Assembly (NCBI GenBank): GCA_964605155.1
Contig: CAZSAK010000008.1
Coordinates: 1 to 64,000 of the forward strand
Length of the DNA stretch: 64,000 bases
Reading direction: 5' to 3'
From: CAZSAK01 sp964605155
GTDB lineage: Bacteria > Pseudomonadota > Gammaproteobacteria > SZUA-140
Positions 47,653 to 55,400 of the stretch are shown piece after piece. The notes beneath the pieces are model-generated. The model was not told where the DNA came from and did no database searches. It worked only from the letters and a program-made list of their open reading frames with translations. The position numbers and the translations under genes are program-made. Position 1 is the first letter of the stretch; each line of letters begins with the position of its first letter.

Positions 47653-48735
47653 GTGAATACAGACAATATGGTGGACACAGATTCCGGACAACGACTCCTG
47701 GAAAACCTCAATACGGCCGTATTGTTGTTCGACAGGGAACTGAAGCTGAAATTCATCAATCCCGCCGGGGAGATGCTGTTTGCCGTAAGCGCAAAACAGA
47801 TTACCGGGCAATCGATAGACGAGCTTCTGCCTCATTCCGGAAAATTCATTACAGCCTTACGCCGTTCGCACGAAAGTGGAAACCCATATACCGAACGTGA
47901 AGTCCGGTTGATCCTTGTCAACCGGCAAACCATAACAGTGGACTGTACTGTGACACCGCTTGTCGAATCCCATCTTGAAAATGGATTGTTAGTGGAAATG
48001 TTACAACTTGATCGTCATCTTCGAATAGCACGCGAAGAGTCCCTGTTGTCACAGTACCAAACAACACGTTCATTGATTCGTGGCATGGCCCATGAGATTA
48101 AAAACCCGCTGGGCGGGTTGCGTGGCGCCGCACAATTACTGGAAAGGGAACTGCCGGATCCTTCATTAAAGGAATACACGCAAGTCATCATTGGTGAAGC
48201 CGATAGGCTGCAGAATCTACTTGACAGGATGTTGGGTCCCACTTCCAAACCGTTTAAACGCCAAGTCAATATCCATGAGATTGTCGAAAGGGTATATACC
48301 TTGCTAGAAGCCGAAGCACCGGATGGTGTCACCATCCTGAAGGACTATGACCCAAGCATACCTGAATTCAAGGCGGACCCCGATCTGCTTATCCAGGCGG
48401 TATTGAACATCTCACGTAATGCGTTGCAGGCACTTGACGGAAGGGGGGAGATAACCCTGCAAACCCGGATACAAAGGAATTTTACACTCAATCAGCGACA
48501 TCACAAAAATGTCGCCTGTATTCATATTATCGACAACGGCCCCGGCATACCACCTGAAATGATTGAAACGATTTTTTATCCCATGATCACAGGACATCCC
48601 GAAGGTTCGGGGCTCGGCCTGCCGATTGCCCAATCATTGGTCAATCAACACGGCGGTTTGATCGAGTGCTCAAGCCGACCAGGCAATACTGTTTTTACAA
48701 TATCCCTCCCTTTGGAGACAGAAGATGCACAATAA
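47653..48735 (+). CDS. ntrB: Nitrogen regulation sensor kinase NtrB (GlnL)
   Basis: NtrB phosphorylates or, with PII, dephosphorylates NtrC according to nitrogen status. The 360 residues hold an N-terminal PAS domain (about 10-120), the H box MAHEIKNPLGG (His147), the N box LNISRNALQA and G boxes DNGPGIPP and GSGLGLPIAQS. No membrane segment is present, as expected for this cytoplasmic sensor. The start is a GTG at 47653 or the ATG at 47668. It overlaps ntrC by 11 bases. Confidence 0.95.
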   Translation: MNTDNMVDTDSGQRLLENLNTAVLLFDRELKLKFINPAGEMLFAVSAKQITGQSIDELLPHSGKFITALRRSHESGNPYTEREVRLILVNRQTITVDCTVTPLVESHLENGLLVEMLQLDRHLRIAREESLLSQYQTTRSLIRGMAHEIKNPLGGLRGAAQLLERELPDPSLKEYTQVIIGEADRLQNLLDRMLGPTSKPFKRQVNIHEIVERVYTLLEAEAPDGVTILKDYDPSIPEFKADPDLLIQAVLNISRNALQALDGRGEITLQTRIQRNFTLNQRHHKNVACIHIIDNGPGIPPEMIETIFYPMITGHPEGSGLGLPIAQSLVNQHGGLIECSSRPGNTVFTISLPLETEDAQ

Positions 48736-50140
48736 AGAACACATATGGGTAATTGATGATGATCAGTCCATTCGCTGGGTGCTTGAAAAGGCGTTGACCC
48801 GCTCGGGCATGGAAGTCACCTGTTTCAATAATGCTACGGGGATCCTTGAACGTCTGACGCATGAAAAACCCGAGGCTATTGTTGCCGATGTCCGGATGCC
48901 GGGCATGGACGGGCTTACCCTGCTGGATCAGGTCAAACACCACTATCCCGATTTACCGGTCATAATAATCACTGCCCATTCAGATCTCGACAGTTCTATA
49001 GCGGCCTATGAAGGCGGTGCATTCGAATACCTGCCCAAGCCTTTCGATGTCGACGAAGCGATAGAATTGGTCAAGCGCGCCGTCAAACAGTCAAGGCGCA
49101 GGAATAAGGCCAATGTGGACGACGCTGTAGCCACGTTCCCGGAAATCATTGGCGAGGCGCCTGCCATGCAAGAGGTGTTTCGGGCCATAGGACGCCTTTC
49201 CAGATCCCATATGACCGTGTTGATCACCGGTGAATCAGGAACCGGCAAGGAGCTTGTCGCACGTGCCTTGCACCGTTATAGTCCGCGTGCCAAGGCACCC
49301 TTTATAGCGATCAATACCGCGGCGATTCCCAAAGAACTGCTGGAGTCCGAATTGTTCGGACACGAACGCGGCGCCTTTACCGGCGCCCAGAGTTTGCGCC
49401 GTGGGCGCTTTGAACAGGCCGACGGTGGAACCCTGTTTCTTGATGAGATCGGCGATATGCCGGTCGAACTGCAGACACGTTTGTTGCGAGTGTTGGCTGA
49501 TGGTGAATTCTATCGCGTCGGCGGACATGCATCCATCAAGGTCGATGTGCGCATCATCGCCGCGACACATCAGAATCTGGAGGATAGGGTCAGAACCGGG
49601 CAGTTCCGTGAAGACCTCTATCATCGCCTCAACGTCATCCGTATCCATGTACCGGCATTACGCGAACGCCGTGAAGATATCCCGATGATGGCAAAATATT
49701 TTCTGCAAAGGGCTGCGGATGAGCTTGACGTCGAGAACAAAACCCTTGATCCTGCGGCGCAATCCTATCTGAGCCGACTGAACTGGCCGGGCAATGTGCG
49801 ACAACTGGAAAACCTGTGCCGTTGGTTGACGGTTATGTCTCCGGGCCAGGTCATCCATCCCGATGATCTGCCACCTGAACTGAAAACGGACTTTGGTCGC
49901 GAGACTGACGGTGCGGCAGGCTGGGACAGCGCGCTGAAAAAATGGGCGGATCAGAGACTCGGTCAAGGCGAAACTTCACTGCTTGACACCGCAACGCCCA
50001 AATTCGAACGCATCATGATAGAGGTTGCATTAAAACATACCGGTGGCAAGCGACAGGAGGCGGCGAAATTGCTGGGTTGGGGACGCAACACCCTGACACG
50101 CAAGATCAAGGAACTGTATGAGGGTGAATCACTGGGCTGA
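48725..50140 (+). CDS. ntrC: Nitrogen regulation response regulator NtrC (GlnG)
   Basis: This is the sigma-54 activator of nitrogen-limited transcription, likely acting on the glnA promoter of this window. The 471 residues contain a receiver domain (Asp55), an AAA+ domain with GESGTGKE (169-176) and the sigma-54 contact loop GAFTGA (216-221), and a C-terminal Fis-type helix-turn-helix (KRQEAAKLLGWGRNTLTRKI). The 3' end overlaps the convergent dehydrogenase gene by 12 bases. Confidence 0.97.
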   Translation: MHNKEHIWVIDDDQSIRWVLEKALTRSGMEVTCFNNATGILERLTHEKPEAIVADVRMPGMDGLTLLDQVKHHYPDLPVIIITAHSDLDSSIAAYEGGAFEYLPKPFDVDEAIELVKRAVKQSRRRNKANVDDAVATFPEIIGEAPAMQEVFRAIGRLSRSHMTVLITGESGTGKELVARALHRYSPRAKAPFIAINTAAIPKELLESELFGHERGAFTGAQSLRRGRFEQADGGTLFLDEIGDMPVELQTRLLRVLADGEFYRVGGHASIKVDVRIIAATHQNLEDRVRTGQFREDLYHRLNVIRIHVPALRERREDIPMMAKYFLQRAADELDVENKTLDPAAQSYLSRLNWPGNVRQLENLCRWLTVMSPGQVIHPDDLPPELKTDFGRETDGAAGWDSALKKWADQRLGQGETSLLDTATPKFERIMIEVALKHTGGKRQEAAKLLGWGRNTLTRKIKELYEGESLG

Positions 50141-51148
50141 AAATCTTTCAGCCTCGCGCACAGCCACCGCAGGTGCCTCCTCGTTCAGGACCAGCGTACC
50201 GGTGAGTTGCGACACTTCACTCATGCCATGTCGCTCGAGGTAATCAGCAATCCCCGCATTGATCCTGGGACATATCAACGGATCATAAAACAGGGCTGTG
50301 CCGATGCCGACTGCGCTGGCGCCAGCGATGATGAACTCAAGTGCATCCTCGATTCTCGTAATCCCGCCCTGACCGATGATCGGGATCGCGTACTCCTTGC
50401 ATACCTGGTAGACCTTGTGCACCATCAACAAGGCGATCGGCTTTATCGCCGGACCCGACAATCCACCCTGATTATTACCGATGATCGCTGTACGTTGTTC
50501 ACTGTCGATGGCCATGCCCGACAGGGTATTGATCACGGCAAAGGCATCGCTGCCCGCATCAATACAACGCCTCGCGTTATTCATGATATCGGTCTGGTTG
50601 GGTGACAGCTTGGTAATCAAGGGCTTCCCGGTGACTTCACGGCAGGCCTCGACGACACGCGCCGACATCTCAGGATCATTCCCGAACTGCACCCCGCCTT
50701 GTTTGACATTGGGACATGAGATATTGATCTCGATGGCATCGATCGGAGAGTCGTCGAACAGGCGCGTGACCGCAACATATTCCTCGATGGTTGATCCGGA
50801 AACATTGGCTATAAAACACGTTTCAGTGAAATCCAGCTGCGGCAGAACGTCATTGACCACGTGTTGCGCACCGGGATTTTGCAGGCCGATGGCATTCAAC
50901 ATCCCCATCGGGGTTTCCCACACCCGGTGTGGCAGATTACCCAATCGCGGCTCCAGCGTTGTGCCTTTCAGGCATACTGCACCCGCATCGCGATTGGAAA
51001 ATCCCTTGACACGCGTGTATTCTTCTCCAAATCCGACACACCCGGATAGCAGGACCAGCGGGGAGGTAAACTGCAAACCGCAGAATTCCAGCGCCAGCAT
51101 TTTTTTGCGGTCTTGTGTTAACGGTTGCGTGTCATCCATGTTTGGCAA
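50129..51148 (-). CDS. Dihydroorotate dehydrogenase, class 1B-type catalytic subunit
   Basis: It has the fold that oxidises dihydroorotate to orotate on FMN. The 339 residues include LSGCVGFGEEY, INISCPNVKQGGVQFG (the class 1 active-site cysteine, with the GGVQFG form close to class 1B), IGNNQGGLSGPAIKP and IGQGGITRIEDALEF. Class 1B enzymes use an iron-sulfur/FAD partner, PyrK, but no pyrK gene is adjacent. It is divergent from trmL with a 14-base gap. Confidence 0.85.
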   Translation of the reverse strand: MPNMDDTQPLTQDRKKMLALEFCGLQFTSPLVLLSGCVGFGEEYTRVKGFSNRDAGAVCLKGTTLEPRLGNLPHRVWETPMGMLNAIGLQNPGAQHVVNDVLPQLDFTETCFIANVSGSTIEEYVAVTRLFDDSPIDAIEINISCPNVKQGGVQFGNDPEMSARVVEACREVTGKPLITKLSPNQTDIMNNARRCIDAGSDAFAVINTLSGMAIDSEQRTAIIGNNQGGLSGPAIKPIALLMVHKVYQVCKEYAIPIIGQGGITRIEDALEFIIAGASAVGIGTALFYDPLICPRINAGIADYLERHGMSEVSQLTGTLVLNEEAPAVAVREAERFSAQ

Positions 51149-51162
51149 AGTCAGCTCGATGC

Positions 51163-51624
51163 ATGTTTAATATCGCCTTGTTTGAGCCCGAAATACCACC
51201 CAATACGGGCAACATTATACGCCTATGTGCCAATACCGGGGCAAGACTGCATCTAATTCATCCCGTGGGTTTTACTCTTGACGACGCCAGACTGAAGCGC
51301 GCCGGCCTCGATTATCATGAATATGCAAACGTTACGCAACATGATGATTTCGAGACATTCATTCAACAAACCGGTTCACAATGCCTGTATGCCTGTTCAA
51401 CGAAGGGGGCACGCATCTATACGGAGGTACGGTTTAAAAAGGATGACATTTTGCTATTCGGCCCCGAAACACGTGGCCTACCGGCGTCGATTATGCAGAA
51501 ACTGGCCTATGAACACATCCTGCGCATACCAATGCTGGCCAGCAGCCGCAGCCTGAATCTCTCCAATGCCGTTGCCATCATGCTGTATGAGGCGTGGCGA
51601 CAAAACGGATTTACACAACTGTAA
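51163..51624 (+). CDS. trmL: tRNA (cytidine/uridine-34 2'-O)-methyltransferase TrmL
   Basis: It methylates the wobble ribose of leucine tRNAs. The 153 residues from the ATG at 51163 start MFNIALFEPEIPPNTGNIIRLC and show the SPOUT knot segments LLFGPETRGLP and IPMLASSRSLNLSNAVAI. The open frame extends 16 codons upstream without conserved sequence. Confidence 0.95.
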   Translation: MFNIALFEPEIPPNTGNIIRLCANTGARLHLIHPVGFTLDDARLKRAGLDYHEYANVTQHDDFETFIQQTGSQCLYACSTKGARIYTEVRFKKDDILLFGPETRGLPASIMQKLAYEHILRIPMLASSRSLNLSNAVAIMLYEAWRQNGFTQL

Positions 51625-51662
51625 CATTGATTTAATAACATGAGTTTGTGAGCAATGCGGTC

Positions 51663-52081
51663 ATGAAGATCCTTTATTCCTGTGTACCGCTAACTCATGC
51701 CGCTCGCAAATGGCCGAAGGATGGACCCGCCGACTGAGCCACGGCAGTTTAAATGTCATGTCCACGGAATCAAGGCACATGGCATGAACCGGCGCGCTAT
51801 CGCTGTGATGGCTGAAGCGGGCGTTGATATATCGGGACATGAATCAACCAGGATCACACCGGCCATGCTGGAGCAGGCGTATATCGTGATCAATGTCTGC
51901 GGACAACGCCGACAAGCATTGTCCTGAGCTGCCTCCTGAAGTCAAAAAAGCCCACTGGGCGATCGATGATCCGTCCAGGGCAGGGGGAACCGATAAGGAG
52001 GTCATGGACGTATTTCGCGCAACACGTGACGAGATCTGCGAACACGTATGCCGGTTGATAAACGAACTGGGAATTGAATAA
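51663..52081 (+). pseudogene. arsC: Frameshifted arsenate reductase ArsC (thioredoxin-dependent type)
   Basis: The translation pieces together as an LMW-phosphatase-like arsenate reductase over about 139 codons, but the frame is broken at least three times. The start MKILYSC runs into a frameshift just after the catalytic cysteine; the second frame then gives CTANSCRSQMAEGWTRRLSH. A second shift near 51765 leads to the middle part KAHGMNRRAIAVMAEAGVDI, and a third near 51905 gives DKHCPELPPEVKKAHW through to GIE at 52081. No arsR or arsB is adjacent. The gene is inactive as read here; a sequencing error could produce one such shift but hardly all three. Confidence 0.85.
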
Positions 52082-52113
52082 ATAGATGGCTTCCGGATAC
52101 TGGCCGATACTGA

Positions 52114-52770
52114 TTACAGTCTGCCAGCTACGACAAAGTGCCGATTTGAAACAACACCGACCGACAGATCATCAAACCGTGCCCTGTCAAGTTGGTCTTT
52201 TATCTCATCGACAGTGTATGCCGCCAACAGGGAATTATAAAAATCACGCTGTAGAATTTCGGGTTCATCGGCCGCGTTTTCAGCCACCAGTCTTCTCGCC
52301 TCCGTTATATCCTGTGGCCTGTGTAAATCCATCACGAAGAGTCGTGCCCCGGGTTTGGCGTATTGTCTGATTGCCTCCCACAACACCATGGGTTCACGCA
52401 GATGATGCAGCAGACTGTTGCTGATGACAGTGTCGTAGTCATTATCCAATAATGCACCGGGCAGATAACCATGAATCAGCCTGATCTGTCTGGTAAGGCC
52501 ATAGTGTGTGACCAAATTTGAACCATGGTTCAGCATGTTTTTCGAGCCGTCTAACCCGTCGAGACGGCAATGGGGGTAACCCCTGGCAAATCTCACTGTA
52601 ATATCCGCAGTACCGCAACCAAGATCTAGTACCCGGCCGTCAAGATGATCACCGAAATTTTGTTGGAATATGCGGATGAACATGGAATGAGGCTCATTAA
52701 AATCCGCATTCGCGTATGCAAGTGCCTGCTCCGCATCCTCCATAAGTTCAACTTCGGGAATGCGCTGCAT
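52114..52770 (-). CDS. Class I SAM-dependent methyltransferase
   Basis: The 218 residues show motif I VLDLGCGTADITVRF, the acidic GLDGSKNML and motif IV-like DTVISNSLLHHL, so it methylates a substrate using S-adenosylmethionine. The closest look is to the UbiE-like small-molecule group, but the substrate is not clear. It is convergent with the arsC pseudogene; a link to arsenic methylation is not supported by any conserved cysteines. Confidence 0.82.
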   Translation of the reverse strand: MQRIPEVELMEDAEQALAYANADFNEPHSMFIRIFQQNFGDHLDGRVLDLGCGTADITVRFARGYPHCRLDGLDGSKNMLNHGSNLVTHYGLTRQIRLIHGYLPGALLDNDYDTVISNSLLHHLREPMVLWEAIRQYAKPGARLFVMDLHRPQDITEARRLVAENAADEPEILQRDFYNSLLAAYTVDEIKDQLDRARFDDLSVGVVSNRHFVVAGRL

Positions 52771-52789
52771 GATGATAACTAACAGTCGA

Positions 52790-52867
52790 CTACCTGGTTA
52801 CCGCGATATATATAGCAACCGTAACAGTCAATAAAGCGAGTATGACAAACAAGTATTCATCTCTCAT
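52790..52867 (-). CDS. Very small predicted membrane peptide (25 residues)
   Basis: The ATG at 52867 starts a 25-residue ORF, MRDEYLFVILALLTVTVAIY and onward to IAVTR, with one clear membrane segment. A GGAAG lies about 7 bases upstream. It is followed after 19 bases by the methyltransferase gene on the same strand. The peptide is unknown; it is listed because it has an acceptable ribosome site and a clean amphipathic plan. Confidence 0.4.
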   Translation of the reverse strand: MRDEYLFVILALLTVTVAIYIAVTR

Positions 52868-52965
52868 TTTGATCACTTCCGGCAAGTTCAATATAAGAGA
52901 CTATTTACGAAATAGTAACACGAGTGGAAATCCGCCTATAAGGCACACTGAATGTCCATATTCTG

Positions 52966-53064
52966 TCAGGGACCGGCATTATGAAACAATTGAAACAGCG
53001 ACCCGGCCGCGAGTATCAACGTAGCGAGCACGAGCAGTAAAGTATAGCGCGTTTTCTTGGTCAT
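52966..53064 (-). CDS. Very small predicted membrane peptide (32 residues)
   Basis: The ATG at 53064 starts a 32-residue ORF (MTKKTRYTLLLVLATLILAA, then GSLFQLFHNAGP) with a positively charged N terminus and one membrane segment. It has a strong GGAGGT ribosome site four bases before the ATG. Together with the 25-residue peptide ORF 98 bases downstream it forms a pair of tiny membrane genes. The function is unknown. Confidence 0.5.
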   Translation of the reverse strand: MTKKTRYTLLLVLATLILAAGSLFQLFHNAGP

Positions 53065-53085
53065 AATTACCTCCACACCTGGCGG

Positions 53086-53186
53086 AATCAACCCCGATAT
53101 GCGGGGCTTCTTAAGCTATTGATTCAGTGCCTATGGCGTATATCTATGGGTTATGGGAGTAAAATCAACCCCGCAGTTATATGGGG
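53086..53186 (-). repeat. Two copies of a small hairpin repeat downstream of lysA
   Basis: On the minus strand copy A (53163-53186) reads CCCCATATAACTGCGGGG then TTGATT, and copy B (53086-53106) reads CCCCGCATATCGGGG then TTGATT. Both are GC stems followed by the same tail, spaced about 80 bases apart after the lysA stop at 53244. They may act as a weak double terminator. Confidence 0.45.
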
Positions 53187-53243
53187 ATACAGATGATTTT
53201 TATAGGCGAAACAAGCTTTTGACACGTCTGGCCATCGTCATGC

Positions 53244-54491
53244 TCAGGGCAATAACCGCTCGGCGGAAAAAAGCTCCGTCAGCTGTTCCCTGGGTCTGAT
53301 CAGATGCATCCTATCACCATCAACCAGGATCTCCGGGGAACGGGGGCGTGAATTGTAGTTAGAACTCATGACAAAACCGTAGGCGCCTGCCGACCGTATT
53401 GCCAGTATATCGCCTGACTGTATGGTTAGCTCACGATCCTTGCCGAGAAAGTCACCTGTCTCGCACACTGGACCGACAACATCATAGCGTTGCGGCGGTT
53501 GATCGTTATGACGGACAAGCGGGACAATACCGTGCCAGGCATTATACAATGCCGGCCGCAGCAGATCATTCATACCCGCATCGACGATGGCAAAATTCCT
53601 GTGGACAGCATGCTTTATATATTCAACGGTGGTCAGCAATATCCCGGCGTTACCGACAATGGCGCGTCCCGGTTCGACAAATATCGAATAATCTCGGTCT
53701 GAAAATTGCTCCATCAAGCGCTGTATGTAAATCTCGGGTCCCGGAGGCTCTTCGTCCCGATAAATAATTCCCAAGCCTCCACCGACATCGATGTGTTGCA
53801 GTTCGATACCCTGCTGCTTCAATTTATCGGCGAGAACGAGCAGGCGTTCCACAGCGTCAATAAATGGCGTAATCTCTGTCAATTGTGAACCTATATGACA
53901 ATCCAGACCAATCACGTCAATATGTTTCAGTTTATTCGCGTAATTATAGACGGACGGTGCGGTCGCAATATCAATCCCGAACTTGTTTTCCTTGAGACCG
54001 GTAGCTATATAGGGATGAGTCCCGGAATCGACATCGGGATTTACACGCAACGATATTCGTGCCCGCGCGCCCATCTCCCCCGCAATATCATTGATACGTT
54101 CCAGTTCAGCTTCCGACTCGACATTGAAGCAATGTATGTCGACCTCGATCGCCCGGCTGATCTCCGCTCTGGTCTTGGCTACACCTGAAAATACAATTTT
54201 TCCAGGATCTCCACCGGCATGCAGGACGCGCTCAAGCTCGCCAATCGAGACGATATCAAACCCTGATCCCATTTTTGACATGATATTAAGCACGGCAACA
54301 TTGGAATTTGCCTTTACCGCGTAACACACCATATGGCCATGATCACTAAATACGTCATTAAAGGCGCGCCAATGCCGCTCTATAGTTGCGCGTGAATAGA
54401 CATAACAGGGTGTACCATAAGCCGCAGCGATCTCCATAAGATCAACGTCCTCTGCAAACAGACGGTTGTCACAATAATTAAAGTAATCCAT
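53244..54491 (-). CDS. lysA: Diaminopimelate decarboxylase
   Basis: It decarboxylates meso-diaminopimelate to lysine with PLP. The 415 residues show VCYAVKANSN (PLP Lys60), DIVSIGELERVLHAG, the HIGSQL strand, the GGGLGI phosphate loop and EPGRAIVGNAG, and CETGDFLGKDR near the C terminus. It follows the tiny lipoprotein lptM by two bases, the conserved order. Confidence 0.97.
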   Translation of the reverse strand: MDYFNYCDNRLFAEDVDLMEIAAAYGTPCYVYSRATIERHWRAFNDVFSDHGHMVCYAVKANSNVAVLNIMSKMGSGFDIVSIGELERVLHAGGDPGKIVFSGVAKTRAEISRAIEVDIHCFNVESEAELERINDIAGEMGARARISLRVNPDVDSGTHPYIATGLKENKFGIDIATAPSVYNYANKLKHIDVIGLDCHIGSQLTEITPFIDAVERLLVLADKLKQQGIELQHIDVGGGLGIIYRDEEPPGPEIYIQRLMEQFSDRDYSIFVEPGRAIVGNAGILLTTVEYIKHAVHRNFAIVDAGMNDLLRPALYNAWHGIVPLVRHNDQPPQRYDVVGPVCETGDFLGKDRELTIQSGDILAIRSAGAYGFVMSSNYNSRPRSPEILVDGDRMHLIRPREQLTELFSAERLLP

Positions 54492-54493
54492 AT

Positions 54494-54631
54494 TCAGGAT
54501 GCGGCTTCACCGGACTCTGTGGATCCGTCATGCGGTATATAAAGATCACCTTTTTGACCGCAACTCGTCACCAGCCCGGATATAATTATTATCATGGCCA
54601 GGGATATCCCGGCCAAGAATCGATCATGCAT
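54494..54631 (-). CDS. lptM: Small LptM-type lipoprotein
   Basis: The 45-residue ORF (ATG at 54631) has a signal segment and lipobox, with VTSCGQKGDLYIP as the first residues of the mature protein, the hallmark of the LppL/LptM family. LptM in E. coli assists LptD assembly. The stop is two bases before the lysA start. It was too short for routine ORF calling but is well supported by motif and position. Confidence 0.88.
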   Translation of the reverse strand: MHDRFLAGISLAMIIIISGLVTSCGQKGDLYIPHDGSTESGEAAS

Positions 54632-54719
54632 TGTTCTTGTCCTAATGATGAGTTTTCAATGATTAAGTATATCTGTAAAGTAGAGATTAACAGTTTTAAA
54701 CAGGATTTGTATCTCCAAG

Positions 54720-55400
54720 GTGGAAAATCTTTTACCCTCAGTTGAGATCGAGACTAATGTCCCGGTATCGTTTTGCATCATATGGCTTCACGGTTTGGGC
54801 GCCGACGGCCATGATTTCGAGACTGTCGTCCCCACTTTATCCTTACCTGAAGGAATTGGTGTCCGTTTTGTGTTCCCTCATGCCCCATACCGACCTGTAA
54901 CCATCAACAACGGGGCTGTCATGCGGGCGTGGTATGACATCTACAACGCACCCCTGGAGCGGACAGATTGTGCCGGCATTTACGTATCGGCGCAGGCACT
55001 GGAAAGGTTGATAGAGCGTGAAGAAGGGAGGGGGATCAAATCACACCGGGTTATATTGGCAGGGTTTTCACAGGGGGGCGCCATCGCTCTTTATACAGGT
55101 CTATGCTATCCGCGGCCACTGGCGGGAATCATGGCGTTATCGACCTATCTTCCACTTTTAAAGAAACAGGAACTTGATTCATGTACCGTCAGCAGGAACA
55201 TGCCCATACTGATGGCCCATGGCACTGAGGATCCGATCGTGCCATATCCCGTGGCCATAAATTCAAGAAATTTGCTGCAAAGCTCGGGTTTTAACATCGA
55301 GTGGCACGATTATCCCATTGGTCATGGCCTGTGCGTCGATGAAATTGATCACATCTCGTCCTGGATGTCCAGGGTATTTCAGAATAATCAGGATGCCTGA
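54720..55400 (+). CDS. Phospholipase/carboxylesterase-family alpha/beta hydrolase
   Basis: The 226 residues show WLHGLGADGHDF (oxyanion-hole loop), the nucleophile GFSQGG (Ser117), the acid in GTEDPIVP and the histidine in IGHGLCVDE. This is the carboxylesterase/acyl-protein thioesterase-like family; the substrate is not known. The start is a GTG at 54720. The 3' end overlaps cyaA by 13 bases on the opposite strand. Confidence 0.88.
   Translation: MENLLPSVEIETNVPVSFCIIWLHGLGADGHDFETVVPTLSLPEGIGVRFVFPHAPYRPVTINNGAVMRAWYDIYNAPLERTDCAGIYVSAQALERLIEREEGRGIKSHRVILAGFSQGGAIALYTGLCYPRPLAGIMALSTYLPLLKKQELDSCTVSRNMPILMAHGTEDPIVPYPVAINSRNLLQSSGFNIEWHDYPIGHGLCVDEIDHISSWMSRVFQNNQDA

Noticed and set aside
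52114..52770. Arsenite methyltransferase ArsM, suggested by the arsC remnant nearby
   Set aside because: The protein lacks the set of conserved cysteines expected in ArsM and looks like a general class I methyltransferase.
54720..55400. Frataxin CyaY, expected near lptM and cyaA in some relatives
   Set aside because: The gene here has a GFSQG hydrolase motif and alpha/beta-hydrolase layout; no frataxin sequence was found.
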